The notes under the pieces were generated by a model. That model was not told the DNA's origin and ran no database searches. It saw only the letters and a list, made by a program, of their open reading frames with translations. The position numbers and the translations under genes were made by a program. Of a stretch of DNA of 64,000 bases, positions 17,779-25,589 are shown one piece after another. Within the stretch, counting starts at the first letter, position 1. Each line of letters opens with the position of its first letter. The DNA is taken from contig NZ_QFXK01000009.1 in NCBI RefSeq assembly GCF_003261635.1, positions 372,001-436,000 of the forward strand, written 5' to 3'. Source of the DNA: Kribbella monticola. GTDB taxonomy: Bacteria > Actinomycetota > Actinomycetes > Propionibacteriales > Kribbellaceae.

Positions 17779-18875
17779 TCGCAGTACCGGATGCAGAGCT
17801 GGACGAACTGCGCCGCCGGATTCGTGCCACCAGGTGGCCCCGTCCTTGGCCGATGAGTGGCTGGGGAGCGGGGACCGAGCCGGAGGCGTTGCGGCGGCTG
17901 GCGGAGTGGTGGGCGGACGGGTTCGACTGGCGCGCCCAGGAGCGAGTGATCAATGCACTGCCGTCGTACTGGGCGACGGTCGACGACTTGCCCTTGCACT
18001 ACTTGCGTTTCGACGGCGAGACGGCCGACGCGCTGCCGATCGTGCTCACGCACGGATGGCCGAGCACGTTTCTCGAAGAGGTGGAGCTCGCCAAGCGACT
18101 GGCACGGCCGAGTGAGTACGGCGAGGCCGGGGCGCGCGCGTTCACCGTTGTCGTGCCGTCCCTGCCCGGCTTTCCCTTCACACCGGAGCAGCCGACGATG
18201 CCCGGTGTTCCGACGCATGAGCTGTGGCACGGGTTGATGACCGGGCTCGGCTTCGAGCGGTATCTCGCGCATGGGGGTGATCTCGGCGCTGGGATCAGCG
18301 CGCGGCTCGGCCAGGCGCATCCAGAGGCTGTTGCCGGCATCCACGTGCTGGCGGTTGCTGACCCCACGGATCGGTCGCAGCCGACCGAGGAGGAGTCCGC
18401 GTACTCCGCGCAGGGCGAGCGGTGGTACGCCGACGAGGGTGGGTACGAGCACCTGCAGCGCACGCGGCCGCTGACACCGGCGTACGGGCTCAACGATTCC
18501 CCGGTGGGGTTACTCGCGTGGCTCCTGGAGAAGTACCGCGTCTGGACCGACCACGGTGATCAGCTCTCGGGGCTCAGCGATGACCTGATCCTGACCCAGG
18601 CGAGCCTGTACTGGTTCACCGGAGCGATCGCGGCGAGCTTCCGACCGTACTGGGAGCACAACCACTACCCGCCCGGTGCCGTGCAGGTATCGGTGCCGAC
18701 CGGTCTGGCCGTGTTCCCGGCCGATCTGGTCCAGCCGCCGCGATCGTGGGCCGAACGCAACTACAACGTCGTCCATTACACGCAGCTGCCACGCGGCGGT
18801 CACTTCGCGGCCACCGAGGAGCCAGACCTCCTCGCCGCCGACATCCGAACCTTCGCCGCACTCACAGCAGACTGA
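17763..18875 (+). CDS. Epoxide hydrolase (EHN-domain alpha/beta hydrolase)
   Basis: This 370-residue protein starts with an EHN domain (LDELRRRIRATRWPRP, then the WRAQERVIN linker) typical of microsomal/juvenile-hormone-type epoxide hydrolases. The alpha/beta hydrolase core has HGWP (oxyanion), the nucleophile Asp in AHGGDLGAGIS, and the catalytic His in RGGHFAATEEPDLL. It would open epoxides to diols. GGGAG precedes the ATG. It overlaps the transporter gene by 16 nt and is under the same TetR operator, so the unit looks like efflux plus detoxification of a reactive epoxide. Confidence 0.9.
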   Translation: MSDQLIAVPDAELDELRRRIRATRWPRPWPMSGWGAGTEPEALRRLAEWWADGFDWRAQERVINALPSYWATVDDLPLHYLRFDGETADALPIVLTHGWPSTFLEEVELAKRLARPSEYGEAGARAFTVVVPSLPGFPFTPEQPTMPGVPTHELWHGLMTGLGFERYLAHGGDLGAGISARLGQAHPEAVAGIHVLAVADPTDRSQPTEEESAYSAQGERWYADEGGYEHLQRTRPLTPAYGLNDSPVGLLAWLLEKYRVWTDHGDQLSGLSDDLILTQASLYWFTGAIAASFRPYWEHNHYPPGAVQVSVPTGLAVFPADLVQPPRSWAERNYNVVHYTQLPRGGHFAATEEPDLLAADIRTFAALTAD

Positions 18876-19061
18876 TCACCGCGCCAGCGAAGCGGTCCGG
18901 GGCTTCCTGCGGGAGTTGTGTCCCGTGTTTTCGAGGACTCGGTGCTCGTAGGGGCCGATGAAGTGCGGCCGGTCGTCAGCTGGGCTCGGCCCGAGCAGGC
19001 CGTCCGCACCGGACTCGAGCATCACCGTTGGGACTGCGATCGGCGGCTGCCCGGAGCGCGG
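18862..19061 (-). pseudogene. C-terminal remnant of an alpha/beta hydrolase gene
   Basis: The minus strand from about 19061 reads SGQPPIAVPTVMLESGADG, then PHFIGPYEHRVLENTGHN, the typical last strands of an alpha/beta hydrolase with its catalytic His in GHN. Right after GHN the frame breaks. Shifting by one base gives LPQEAPDRFAGAVISLL and a stop at 18862, the expected family ending (GHNLPQEAP). One missing C explains it. Upstream the same frame has an immediate stop, and another frame gives weakly related sequence up to about 19126. Its tail overlaps the epoxide hydrolase 3' end by 14 bp. Confidence 0.7.
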
Positions 19062-19143
19062 CGTGGCGGGCCATCACCGTGAGCGGGTCGTGGGCAGCCC
19101 AGGCCGCCGCCGAAGTGAATCCCATCCGCCGATCCTCGCACTG

Positions 19144-19773
19144 TCAGGCCCACTGGAGCACGTCGTCGTCTGACAGCCGCGGCAGGCGAGGGAACCAGGG
19201 GTCCTCGCCCGGGTGTCCGATGTTGACGACCAGGATCGAGTGCAACCGTCCGTCAGGGAAGAACTCGCTGTCCATCCCGGCCGAGTCGAACCCGCCCATC
19301 GGGCCGACCGCCAGGCCGTGTGCGCGGACCGACAGGATGAAGTAGCCGGCCTGCAGGATCGCGTTGAACTTCGCCGCTTCGGTGCGCAGTTCCGCGTTCG
19401 CCGCGAATGTGTCCTTCAGCTCCGGCCGGAACGGCAGCAAGTCCGGGATGTGCTCGTGGAACCGCGTGTCGGTCGCGAGCACGGCCACGGCCGGCGCGGA
19501 CGCGGTCTTGGCCCGGTTGCCTTCGTCCATGTGCTTGACCAGCCGATCCCGCGCTTCACCGGGATGGACGTAGAGCACGCGGAGCGGCTGGGTGTTTGCC
19601 GCAGTGGGACCCCACTTGGCGAGCTCCCAGATGTCGCGTAGCTCCGTGTCCGGTACCGGGGTGTCCGCGAAGGTGTTCGCGGTCCGGGCCTCGGTGAACA
19701 GGACGCGCTTGGCCTGCTCGTCCAGCCGGCCGAGGCGAAGCGCGTCCGGATCGCTGTATTCCTTGGAGTTCAT
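19144..19773 (-). CDS. Nitroreductase-family oxidoreductase, malonic semialdehyde reductase-like
   Basis: This 209-residue flavoprotein resembles RutE/HadB-type nitroreductases. It shows ELAKWGPTAANTQPLRVLYV (FMN phosphate and ring contact), AILQAGYFILSVRAHGLAVGPMGGFD (the GxGxxPMxG-like loop), and an HSILVVNIGHP C-terminal strand. RutE reduces malonic semialdehyde during uracil breakdown, but no other rut genes are here, so the substrate may differ. It lies 19 nt downstream of the NAD(P)-binding reductase gene and is probably co-transcribed from the promoter shared with the divergent marR. Confidence 0.82.
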   Translation of the reverse strand: MNSKEYSDPDALRLGRLDEQAKRVLFTEARTANTFADTPVPDTELRDIWELAKWGPTAANTQPLRVLYVHPGEARDRLVKHMDEGNRAKTASAPAVAVLATDTRFHEHIPDLLPFRPELKDTFAANAELRTEAAKFNAILQAGYFILSVRAHGLAVGPMGGFDSAGMDSEFFPDGRLHSILVVNIGHPGEDPWFPRLPRLSDDDVLQWA

Positions 19774-19792
19774 CGTTGGGTGCCTTTCGACG

Positions 19793-20404
19793 TCAGGAGA
19801 GTGGGCGTTCGACCAGGTTGCGCAGCACGAGCGCGTTGGGCGCCTCGATCAGCCGGCCGCCTTCGTCCAGTCGTCCCACCTGGACCGGCGACAGGCCGAG
19901 CGAGTCGACGAGCTTCGCGATCCGCTCGCCGGCCTCCTGGTTGTCGGAGGCAACGAAGACGACGCGCCGTCCGACGGCGGGGTCGAGCGCTTCGGACAGC
20001 ACCTTGGCGGGCAGCTGGTTGAACGCCTTGACGACTGTCGCGCCGGGTAGCTGTGCCGCGACGTACTGGGACGACGGCCGGCCGCCGAGGATGTCCTCGG
20101 CGTTCGGTGCGTAGTGCGCGTTGGTCGCGTCGACGACGGTCTTGCCGGTCCAGTCCGGCAGCGATCGGCCGAACTCCGCGATCGCCGGGAACGGGATCGC
20201 CATCAGGACGACGTCGCTCGCCAGCGCCTGCTCCAGCGGTACGGCGTGGACGCTCGCGCCGAGCTCGTCGGTGAGCTCGCGGAGCGTCTCCGGTTCGCGG
20301 GTGTTCGCGATGCTCACCTCGACGCCCGCGCGGGCGAAGAGCCGGGCCAGCGCCGAGCCGACGCTCCCGCTGCCGACGATCGAGTACTGCGGTACAGCAG
20401 CCAT
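19793..20404 (-). CDS. NADP oxidoreductase, coenzyme F420-dependent family
   Basis: This 203-residue Rossmann protein starts YSIVGSGSVGSALARLFARAG, an NADP loop, then IANTREPET. It continues with VVLMAIPFPAIAEF, VVDATNAHY and VVKAFNQLPAKVL, all features of the NADPH-dependent F420 reductase-like (Fno/YqkO) family of short proteins. GGAGGAG lies just before the ATG at 20404. Its start faces the marR gene across 79 bp carrying an inverted repeat. Probably reduces F420 or a small substrate; the cofactor choice is inference. Confidence 0.82.
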   Translation of the reverse strand: MAAVPQYSIVGSGSVGSALARLFARAGVEVSIANTREPETLRELTDELGASVHAVPLEQALASDVVLMAIPFPAIAEFGRSLPDWTGKTVVDATNAHYAPNAEDILGGRPSSQYVAAQLPGATVVKAFNQLPAKVLSEALDPAVGRRVVFVASDNQEAGERIAKLVDSLGLSPVQVGRLDEGGRLIEAPNALVLRNLVERPLS

Positions 20405-20425
20405 GATCTCCTCCAAGTAGTTAAC

Positions 20426-20457
20426 GTGTGAACCAACTTAGCACAAGTAGTTCACAC
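20426..20457. promoter_or_regulatory. MarR operator, GTGTGAAC-N16-GTTCACAC
   Basis: Perfect 8-bp inverted repeat arms (20426-20433 and 20450-20457) lie between the divergent reductase and marR genes. The octamer AAGTAGTT occurs at both sides (20415-20422 and 20445-20452). This is the natural site for autoregulation by the adjacent MarR protein. Confidence 0.65.
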
Positions 20458-20483
20458 ATCAACCAGTCGTGTACGATCGTCGG

Positions 20484-20954
20484 GTGACGCAGACACGGTG
20501 GCTGGACGACCGGGAGGACCGGGCCTGGCGGAGCCTGATGGCGATGCAGGACGCGCTGAGCGAGTACCTCGACCGCCAGCTGCGGACGCGGTCCGGTCTG
20601 TCGACGCCGGACTACCAGGTCCTGGCACACCTGTCCGAGGCGGCCGATGGCAGGCTGCGTCCGTTCGAGCTGGGCCGGTTGCTGCACTGGGAGAAGAGCC
20701 GGTTGTCGCAGCACCTGAGTCGGATGGAGAAGCGCGGCCTCGTGGCGCGCGAGCGCTGTCTCACCGATCAGCGCGGCGCGATCATTGTGATCACACCGCA
20801 GGGCCGCGCGCTGATCGAGGCCGCCGCTCCGCTGCACGTCGCGGAGGTCCGCAACACCTTCATCGACCACGTGACCGCCGAGGAGCTGGAGACCCTCACA
20901 ACCATCGGAGACAAGGTCCGGAAGCGACTCGGAGAGCTCGACCCCGACGACTGA
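20484..20954 (+). CDS. MarR-family regulator
   Basis: This 156-residue protein has a MarR winged helix: TPDYQVLAHLSEAADGRLRP, LGRLLHWEKSRLSQHLSRMEKRGLV (recognition helix) and the wing CLTDQRGAIIVITPQGRAL. The GTG at 20484 is the likely start; GTG at 20469 is in frame upstream. It is divergent from the two reductase genes and flanks an inverted repeat, so it probably controls them in response to a reactive or phenolic compound. Confidence 0.88.
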   Translation: MTQTRWLDDREDRAWRSLMAMQDALSEYLDRQLRTRSGLSTPDYQVLAHLSEAADGRLRPFELGRLLHWEKSRLSQHLSRMEKRGLVARERCLTDQRGAIIVITPQGRALIEAAAPLHVAEVRNTFIDHVTAEELETLTTIGDKVRKRLGELDPDD

Positions 20955-21109
20955 GGTCAAGCACCGGGCGACAGTATTGGCGTCCCGGTCGTCGAGCCCG
21001 CATGGTCGTCCAGCCTGTTCCGGTCGTTGAGCCGGAGCGGACGAGCAGGCAGGAACGTTTACCTGCGAGGGAATTGGTTTGCCTTCGGCGGGATCGCAGG
21101 GTTGAGGGC

Positions 21110-21679
21110 ATGAACAGTTACCAGATCCAAACCCCGGCGTCCGCGGACGAGACGGTGCGGGAGCCGCTCGAGATCCTGCAGCAGGCGTTCGGGTTCGTGC
21201 CGGCCGCGGCCGGTCTGATGGCAAACTCGGCGCCGTTGCTCAACACTTTCTTCTCCGCCTTCGGATTGTTCCGGAACACCGGTACTTTCACCGCCGCCGA
21301 GCGTCAGGTGCTGCTGCTGTCGAACGCGGTCGCCAACCGCAGCGAGTGGGCGGTCGCCTTCCACACGCTGGAGGCGCTGGCGGACGGCGTCGAACCGGAG
21401 GCGGTCGAGGCACTGCGCCGCGGCGAGCTTCCGGCCGATCCGCGGATGGCGGCGTTGTCCCAGCTGACCCGCGCACTTATCGAGAACCGTGGGCACCTGG
21501 ACGACGCCGATGTGTCCACCTTCGAGGCGGCCGGCTTCACCGCCGAACAGTTGCTAGAGGCAATCACCGGCGTCGCGATCTCGGCAATGACGAACTACAC
21601 CGCCAGCGCCGCGAAACCCGAGCTCGAGGAAGCGGTGGCGCCGCATGCCTGGAAACCTGGATACTCGGCAGGTGTCTGA
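21110..21679 (+). CDS. Carboxymuconolactone decarboxylase-fold (AhpD-like) protein without CxxC
   Basis: This 189-residue helical protein matches the CMD/AhpD fold, with TAAERQVLLLSNAVANRSEWAVAFHTLEA corresponding to the active-site helix. In redox-active AhpD the same helix carries CxxC before the His; here it reads SEWA, so the thiol pair is absent. The His is kept. A peroxidase-type function is therefore unlikely. The last 35 nt overlap the start of the MmyB-type regulator gene, suggesting a joint unit. It lies 155 nt after marR. Confidence 0.78.
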   Translation: MNSYQIQTPASADETVREPLEILQQAFGFVPAAAGLMANSAPLLNTFFSAFGLFRNTGTFTAAERQVLLLSNAVANRSEWAVAFHTLEALADGVEPEAVEALRRGELPADPRMAALSQLTRALIENRGHLDDADVSTFEAAGFTAEQLLEAITGVAISAMTNYTASAAKPELEEAVAPHAWKPGYSAGV

Positions 21680-22466
21680 GGTCGGATCGCTGCTCAAGCA
21701 GTGGCGTGGTGCCCGGAGGCTCAGCCAACTGGCGCTGGCCTCCGAGGCCGACGTCTCCATCCGTCACCTGTCCTTCGTCGAGACCGGCCGGTCCAACCCC
21801 AGTCGCCAGATGGTCCTCAAGCTCGCCGAGGTACTCGACGTACCGCTGCGCGAGCGCAACACGTTGCTGCTGAGCGCCGGGTTCGCGCCGGAGTACCGAG
21901 AGTCCGGGCTGGAGGAGCCGGAGCTCGCCGCGGTCAGGCAGGCGCTGGACACGATCCTCCTGCAACAGGAGCCGTTCCCGGCGCTGGTGATGGACCGAAG
22001 CTGGGACATCCGTCGTACGAACGCCGCGGCCCGGCGATTCTTCGCCCTGCTGCAGGACGGGTCGACGCAGGAGCCGCCGGGGCCGCCGAATGTACTGCGC
22101 CGGATGTTCCACCCCGACGGCGTACGACGTCATGTCACCAACTGGCAAGAGGTGGCCGAAGCCCTCGTACGACGTGTACGCCGCGAGGCGGTCGGCGGCC
22201 TCATCGACGAGCGCGCGCAGGTAATCCTCGCCGAAGTGCTCGACTATCCAGGCGTCCCGCGCAGCCTCCGCTCCCTCGACGCCACCCAACCGCTGCTCCC
22301 GATCGTCCCGATCCGCTACGCGTTCGGAGACCGGCGGTTCGAGTACTTCTCCACGGTGACGACACTCGGCACACCCCAGGACGTAACACTGCAGGAACTC
22401 CGTATCGAATGCTTCTTCCCAGCCAACGCCGAAACCCGAACAGCCGCCCAGAAACTAGTCGACTGA
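21645..22466 (+). CDS. XRE-family regulator with MmyB-like ligand-binding domain
   Basis: This 273-residue protein has an N-terminal helix-turn-helix (WRGARRLSQLALASEADVSI, then HLSFVETGRSNPSRQMVL). The C-terminal domain, MDRSWDIRRTNAAARRFF onward with RYAFGDRRFEYFSTVTTLG and ELRIECFFPA, matches the MmyB-like PAS-type ligand domain common in actinobacteria. ATG at 21645 is taken as the start; GTG at 21672 would remove most of the overlap. It is coupled to the CMD-fold gene, whose redox-type substrate it may sense (inference). Confidence 0.9.
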   Translation: MPGNLDTRQVSEVGSLLKQWRGARRLSQLALASEADVSIRHLSFVETGRSNPSRQMVLKLAEVLDVPLRERNTLLLSAGFAPEYRESGLEEPELAAVRQALDTILLQQEPFPALVMDRSWDIRRTNAAARRFFALLQDGSTQEPPGPPNVLRRMFHPDGVRRHVTNWQEVAEALVRRVRREAVGGLIDERAQVILAEVLDYPGVPRSLRSLDATQPLLPIVPIRYAFGDRRFEYFSTVTTLGTPQDVTLQELRIECFFPANAETRTAAQKLVD

Positions 22467-22532
22467 CCTTCAACCACCAACGGACGTGAACCACGGGTTT
22501 GTTGGCGATCGGGCTTGCGACGTAGGGACTTC

Positions 22533-23126
22533 TCAGTCTTCGGCGACGGGTGGCAGCATCGGGTAGTCGAGGATTGGGTAGAGGCCGACGGTGAAGCCGT
22601 ATGTCGTGTCGCCTGAGCGCGGCAGTTGGTCGAACTCGTGGATGACCTGATCCACCTTCTGCCAGAACTCCGCCGCTCGCTCGTCGGGGATGCGGGCGTG
22701 CCGGATGAACGATCGCATCTGCCCCGCGTCGTACGCCGCGGCCGATTCCTTCATCGCGACCTCGAAGTCGTTGAAGTCGTGGGGGAGTGGTGAACCTTCC
22801 CCCTGCCGCCCGAGTCCGACGTAGAACATCCGCGCCGCGCGACCGTAGTACCGCTCGTCGATCGCACGCACCCGCTTGGTCCGGACGACGCGCAGCAGCC
22901 CCGCCGTGGCCAGCACGTTGACGTGGTGTGCGACGGTGCTTTTGGGGCGTTTGACGGCGGCGGCCAGTTCGGTGACGGTCGCCGCGCGTTCGTGCAGCAG
23001 CCCGAGGATGGTCGTGCGGAGCGGGTCGCTGATCGCCCGCACCTGCTCGGCTGTGGTGAGCTCGATCGTCTCCTCGAGCTCGTAGTCCGGCACTCCGGTG
23101 GAACGAAGAGGGTTTTCAGTCGCCAT
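22533..23126 (-). CDS. ArsR-family winged-helix regulator
   Basis: This 197-residue protein has an ArsR/SmtB-type helix-turn-helix at residues 22-90 (AISDPLRTTILGLLHERAATVTELAAA, RPKSTVAHHVNVLATAGLLRVV). It has no metal-binding Cys cluster, so it is not a classic arsenic sensor. The C-terminal half carries a conserved PHDFNDFEVA region and is unassigned. It begins 12 nt after the stop of the PucR gene, so both are probably one transcript. Confidence 0.85.
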   Translation of the reverse strand: MATENPLRSTGVPDYELEETIELTTAEQVRAISDPLRTTILGLLHERAATVTELAAAVKRPKSTVAHHVNVLATAGLLRVVRTKRVRAIDERYYGRAARMFYVGLGRQGEGSPLPHDFNDFEVAMKESAAAYDAGQMRSFIRHARIPDERAAEFWQKVDQVIHEFDQLPRSGDTTYGFTVGLYPILDYPMLPPVAED

Positions 23127-23138
23127 GGTCGGATCAGC

Positions 23139-24359
23139 CTAACGAAGCGGTTCGGCGGCGAGTGCGATCGTCAGGTCGAGCACGGTCCGCGGGTCGTCGA
23201 GCCGCTCGCCGAACAGCTCCCGCACCTGGCCCATCCGGTAGCGCACGGTCTGCGGATGGACATGCAGCGCGGCCGCCACCTCGTCGCGCCGGCCCAGCTG
23301 CAGAAGCCATTCCCGCAAGGTCTCGATGAGCCGCTCGGCCGTCGCCGGCCGCAACTTCGCGAACGGCGCGAGCACGCGAGCACGGAGATCCTCCAGCGCC
23401 GCCGGATCCGATGTCACCACCAGACTGGCCAGGTGGTGCTCGGTGTCGACCGGCGCGCTCGTCTCCAGGACCAGCCCGAGTTCGCGGGTTCGAAGAACTC
23501 GCTCGTACGACGTACGCACGGTGGTCCAAGGTTTGTCGGGACCGACCCAGGCCTGCCGTCCGCGCAAGGCTCGAAGGAGCGCGGGTCGCGCCGGCCCGTG
23601 CGCATCGGGGACCAACAGCACTGCGACGTCCTCCTTCTCGAGTCCGGGCAGCTCGTCCTCAGTCCTCAACGTGCGCGGATCCAACGCGGCAAGCACACCG
23701 CGCACATGAGCATTCGGCAGAATCACGGCGGTCAACGTCTTAGGCGGTTGCCAGTCGGCTCGCTCAGCCCGGTCAGCAAGCTGATCAGCCGAATCGCCCT
23801 GCAACAGACTTCGCGCGAGCGCCTGCAAGTACCGCTGCCGGACCTGGCCGCTCGTCGCGAGTTCGTCGGTGTGCCCGGCGACGCTCGCCGCGGACAGTTC
23901 GTCGATGTAGGCGAAGACGAGTTCGGCGAACTTGGCCAGCGTCTCTGCGGACAGGCCGACCTCTACCGCAGTACCGGACAGCTCTCGCCACGAAACGCGC
24001 GCTCCGACGCGGTAGGCGGCGAGCAACGCGTCCATGCTCCGGCCGCTGCGCGCCTCACCGCGGCCGAGGATGTACGCACCCTCCAAGGCCGGCGTGAGCG
24101 GCGTACCGGGATCGCCGCTGCTGGCGAGGCGGAGGAATCCGCCCAGGGCGAGCTGGACGGCACCCTCGATCTTGGCGCCCATCGGGCCGGCCAGCGCGTT
24201 GGTGTAGCCGGGCACCTCGGCGATGATGGCCGTGACGGTGTTCTCCGCGATGTCGACCAGGCGGGACCGCAACAGGTCCATCGCCGCCTCGCCGAGTTCG
24301 AGGTCGGCGGCACCCCGAGCCGTGCGGCTGGCGTGACGGATGGGATCGGGATCGGCCAT
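23139..24359 (-). CDS. PucR-family helix-turn-helix regulator, divergent from desaturase pair
   Basis: This 406-residue protein ends in the PucR-type HTH at residues 345-400 (LREWLLQLGRRDEVAAALHVHPQTVRYRMGQVRELFG). The central region matches the GGDEF-like domain of this family, and the N-terminal 150 residues form a helical sensor domain. It is transcribed away from the ferredoxin reductase and fatty acid desaturase genes. Regulation of membrane-lipid desaturation is therefore the likely role (inference). ATG at 24359 is the start; GTG at 24398 is in frame but would overlap a TTTGT-N9-ACAAA repeat at 24362-24380. Confidence 0.85.
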   Translation of the reverse strand: MADPDPIRHASRTARGAADLELGEAAMDLLRSRLVDIAENTVTAIIAEVPGYTNALAGPMGAKIEGAVQLALGGFLRLASSGDPGTPLTPALEGAYILGRGEARSGRSMDALLAAYRVGARVSWRELSGTAVEVGLSAETLAKFAELVFAYIDELSAASVAGHTDELATSGQVRQRYLQALARSLLQGDSADQLADRAERADWQPPKTLTAVILPNAHVRGVLAALDPRTLRTEDELPGLEKEDVAVLLVPDAHGPARPALLRALRGRQAWVGPDKPWTTVRTSYERVLRTRELGLVLETSAPVDTEHHLASLVVTSDPAALEDLRARVLAPFAKLRPATAERLIETLREWLLQLGRRDEVAAALHVHPQTVRYRMGQVRELFGERLDDPRTVLDLTIALAAEPLR

Positions 24360-24445
24360 TCTTTGTTCGCTCCGTACAAAATCGGGAGACAGATTCACCG
24401 CCTACGGTCATGAAATTACACCCTCGGTCGAGGACATTGGAGTGT

Positions 24446-25534
24446 ATGACGACTTTCGTGCCCGATCAGAGCCCGCGGGCCACCCCGCGCGGGCGGCTGC
24501 GCGAGCGGGTCTGGCAGCTTGCCGCCGCCGCGACGCACCCGCGGGATCCGGCCGATTACCTCGACATGTTCCGGCCGCTGCGATCCGGCGCCGACCTGCG
24601 CGCCCGCGTCGTCGACGTCCGACCGGAGACCGCGGACGCGGTGACCGTCGTACTGCGGCCTGGCGGCGCCTGGCGCGGCCACCAGCCCGGTCAGTACGTC
24701 CGGATCGGCATCGAGGTCGACGGCGTCCGCCTCTGGCGCTCGTACTCACTGACCTCCGCACCCGAGAACGGGCTGCTCACCATCACCGCGAAGGCAGTGC
24801 CCGACGGTGTCGTCAGCGCACACCTCGCGCAGGAGTTGCGTCCCGGCCAACTGGTCCATCTCGACCAGGCTGTCGGCGACTTCGTGCTGCCCGACCCGGC
24901 GCCGACCAAGGTCCTCTTCGTCACCGGTGGCAGCGGCATCACCCCCGTCATGGGCATGCTGCGCGCCGGCCTCGACCGGCTGAAGGACGTCGTACTGGTC
25001 CACTCCGAGGCCTGCGCCGACGACGTGATCTTCGGCAGCGAACTCCGCCGCTTCGCCGAGGACGGCCGGCTTCGCTTGGTCGAGCAGCACACCGACACAC
25101 ACGGGCGCCTGGACGTGGCCGCGCTTGCCGAACTCGTACCTGACCTCGCTGAGCGGGAGACCTGGGCCTGTGGCCCGGCTGGTCTTCTCGACGCGCTCGA
25201 AGAGCAGTGGGCAGACCCTGAGTTGCTGCACACCGAGCGGTTCCGGACCGCCCTGGCCGAGCCGGGCGACGGGGGGACCGTCCGCTTCACCGCGGCCGGC
25301 GTCACCCTCGAAGCCGATGGTGCCACCCCGATCCTCGAAGCCGGCGAGGATGCCGGCGTCCTCATGCCGTCGGGTTGCCGGATGGGTATCTGTTTCTCGT
25401 GTGTGCTGCCACTACGCGAAGGCTCGGTCCGCGATCTGCGCTCCGGCGAGGTCACCACGGCCGCGCCCGGCGACGGCGTACTGATCCAGACCTGCATCTC
25501 CGCCGCGGCCGGCTCCTGCGACATCGACCTCTAG
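24446..25534 (+). CDS. Ferredoxin reductase-type oxidoreductase with C-terminal 2Fe-2S domain
   Basis: This 362-residue flavoprotein has three parts. The FAD domain shows RLWRSYSLTSAP (RxYS motif), the NAD(P) domain shows VLFVTGGSGITPVMGML and TWACGPAGLLDAL, and the plant-type ferredoxin domain shows CRMGICFSC plus a later TC (four Cys ligands). It carries electrons from NAD(P)H to the desaturase encoded 55 nt downstream, like the Rv3230c/DesA3 pair of mycobacteria. The first 45 residues are an unassigned helical lead. Divergent from the PucR regulator. Confidence 0.93.
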   Translation: MTTFVPDQSPRATPRGRLRERVWQLAAAATHPRDPADYLDMFRPLRSGADLRARVVDVRPETADAVTVVLRPGGAWRGHQPGQYVRIGIEVDGVRLWRSYSLTSAPENGLLTITAKAVPDGVVSAHLAQELRPGQLVHLDQAVGDFVLPDPAPTKVLFVTGGSGITPVMGMLRAGLDRLKDVVLVHSEACADDVIFGSELRRFAEDGRLRLVEQHTDTHGRLDVAALAELVPDLAERETWACGPAGLLDALEEQWADPELLHTERFRTALAEPGDGGTVRFTAAGVTLEADGATPILEAGEDAGVLMPSGCRMGICFSCVLPLREGSVRDLRSGEVTTAAPGDGVLIQTCISAAAGSCDIDL

Positions 25535-25589
25535 TCACCCGCCTCCACCGGCTTCCTTCCTTACTTCCTTTCTTGAGAGAGATTTCCCT

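Noticed and set aside
24362-24380. TTTGT-N9-ACAAA as a firm PucR operator
   Set aside because: It may be coding if the upstream GTG (24398) is the true start, and 5-bp arms are too short for a confident call.
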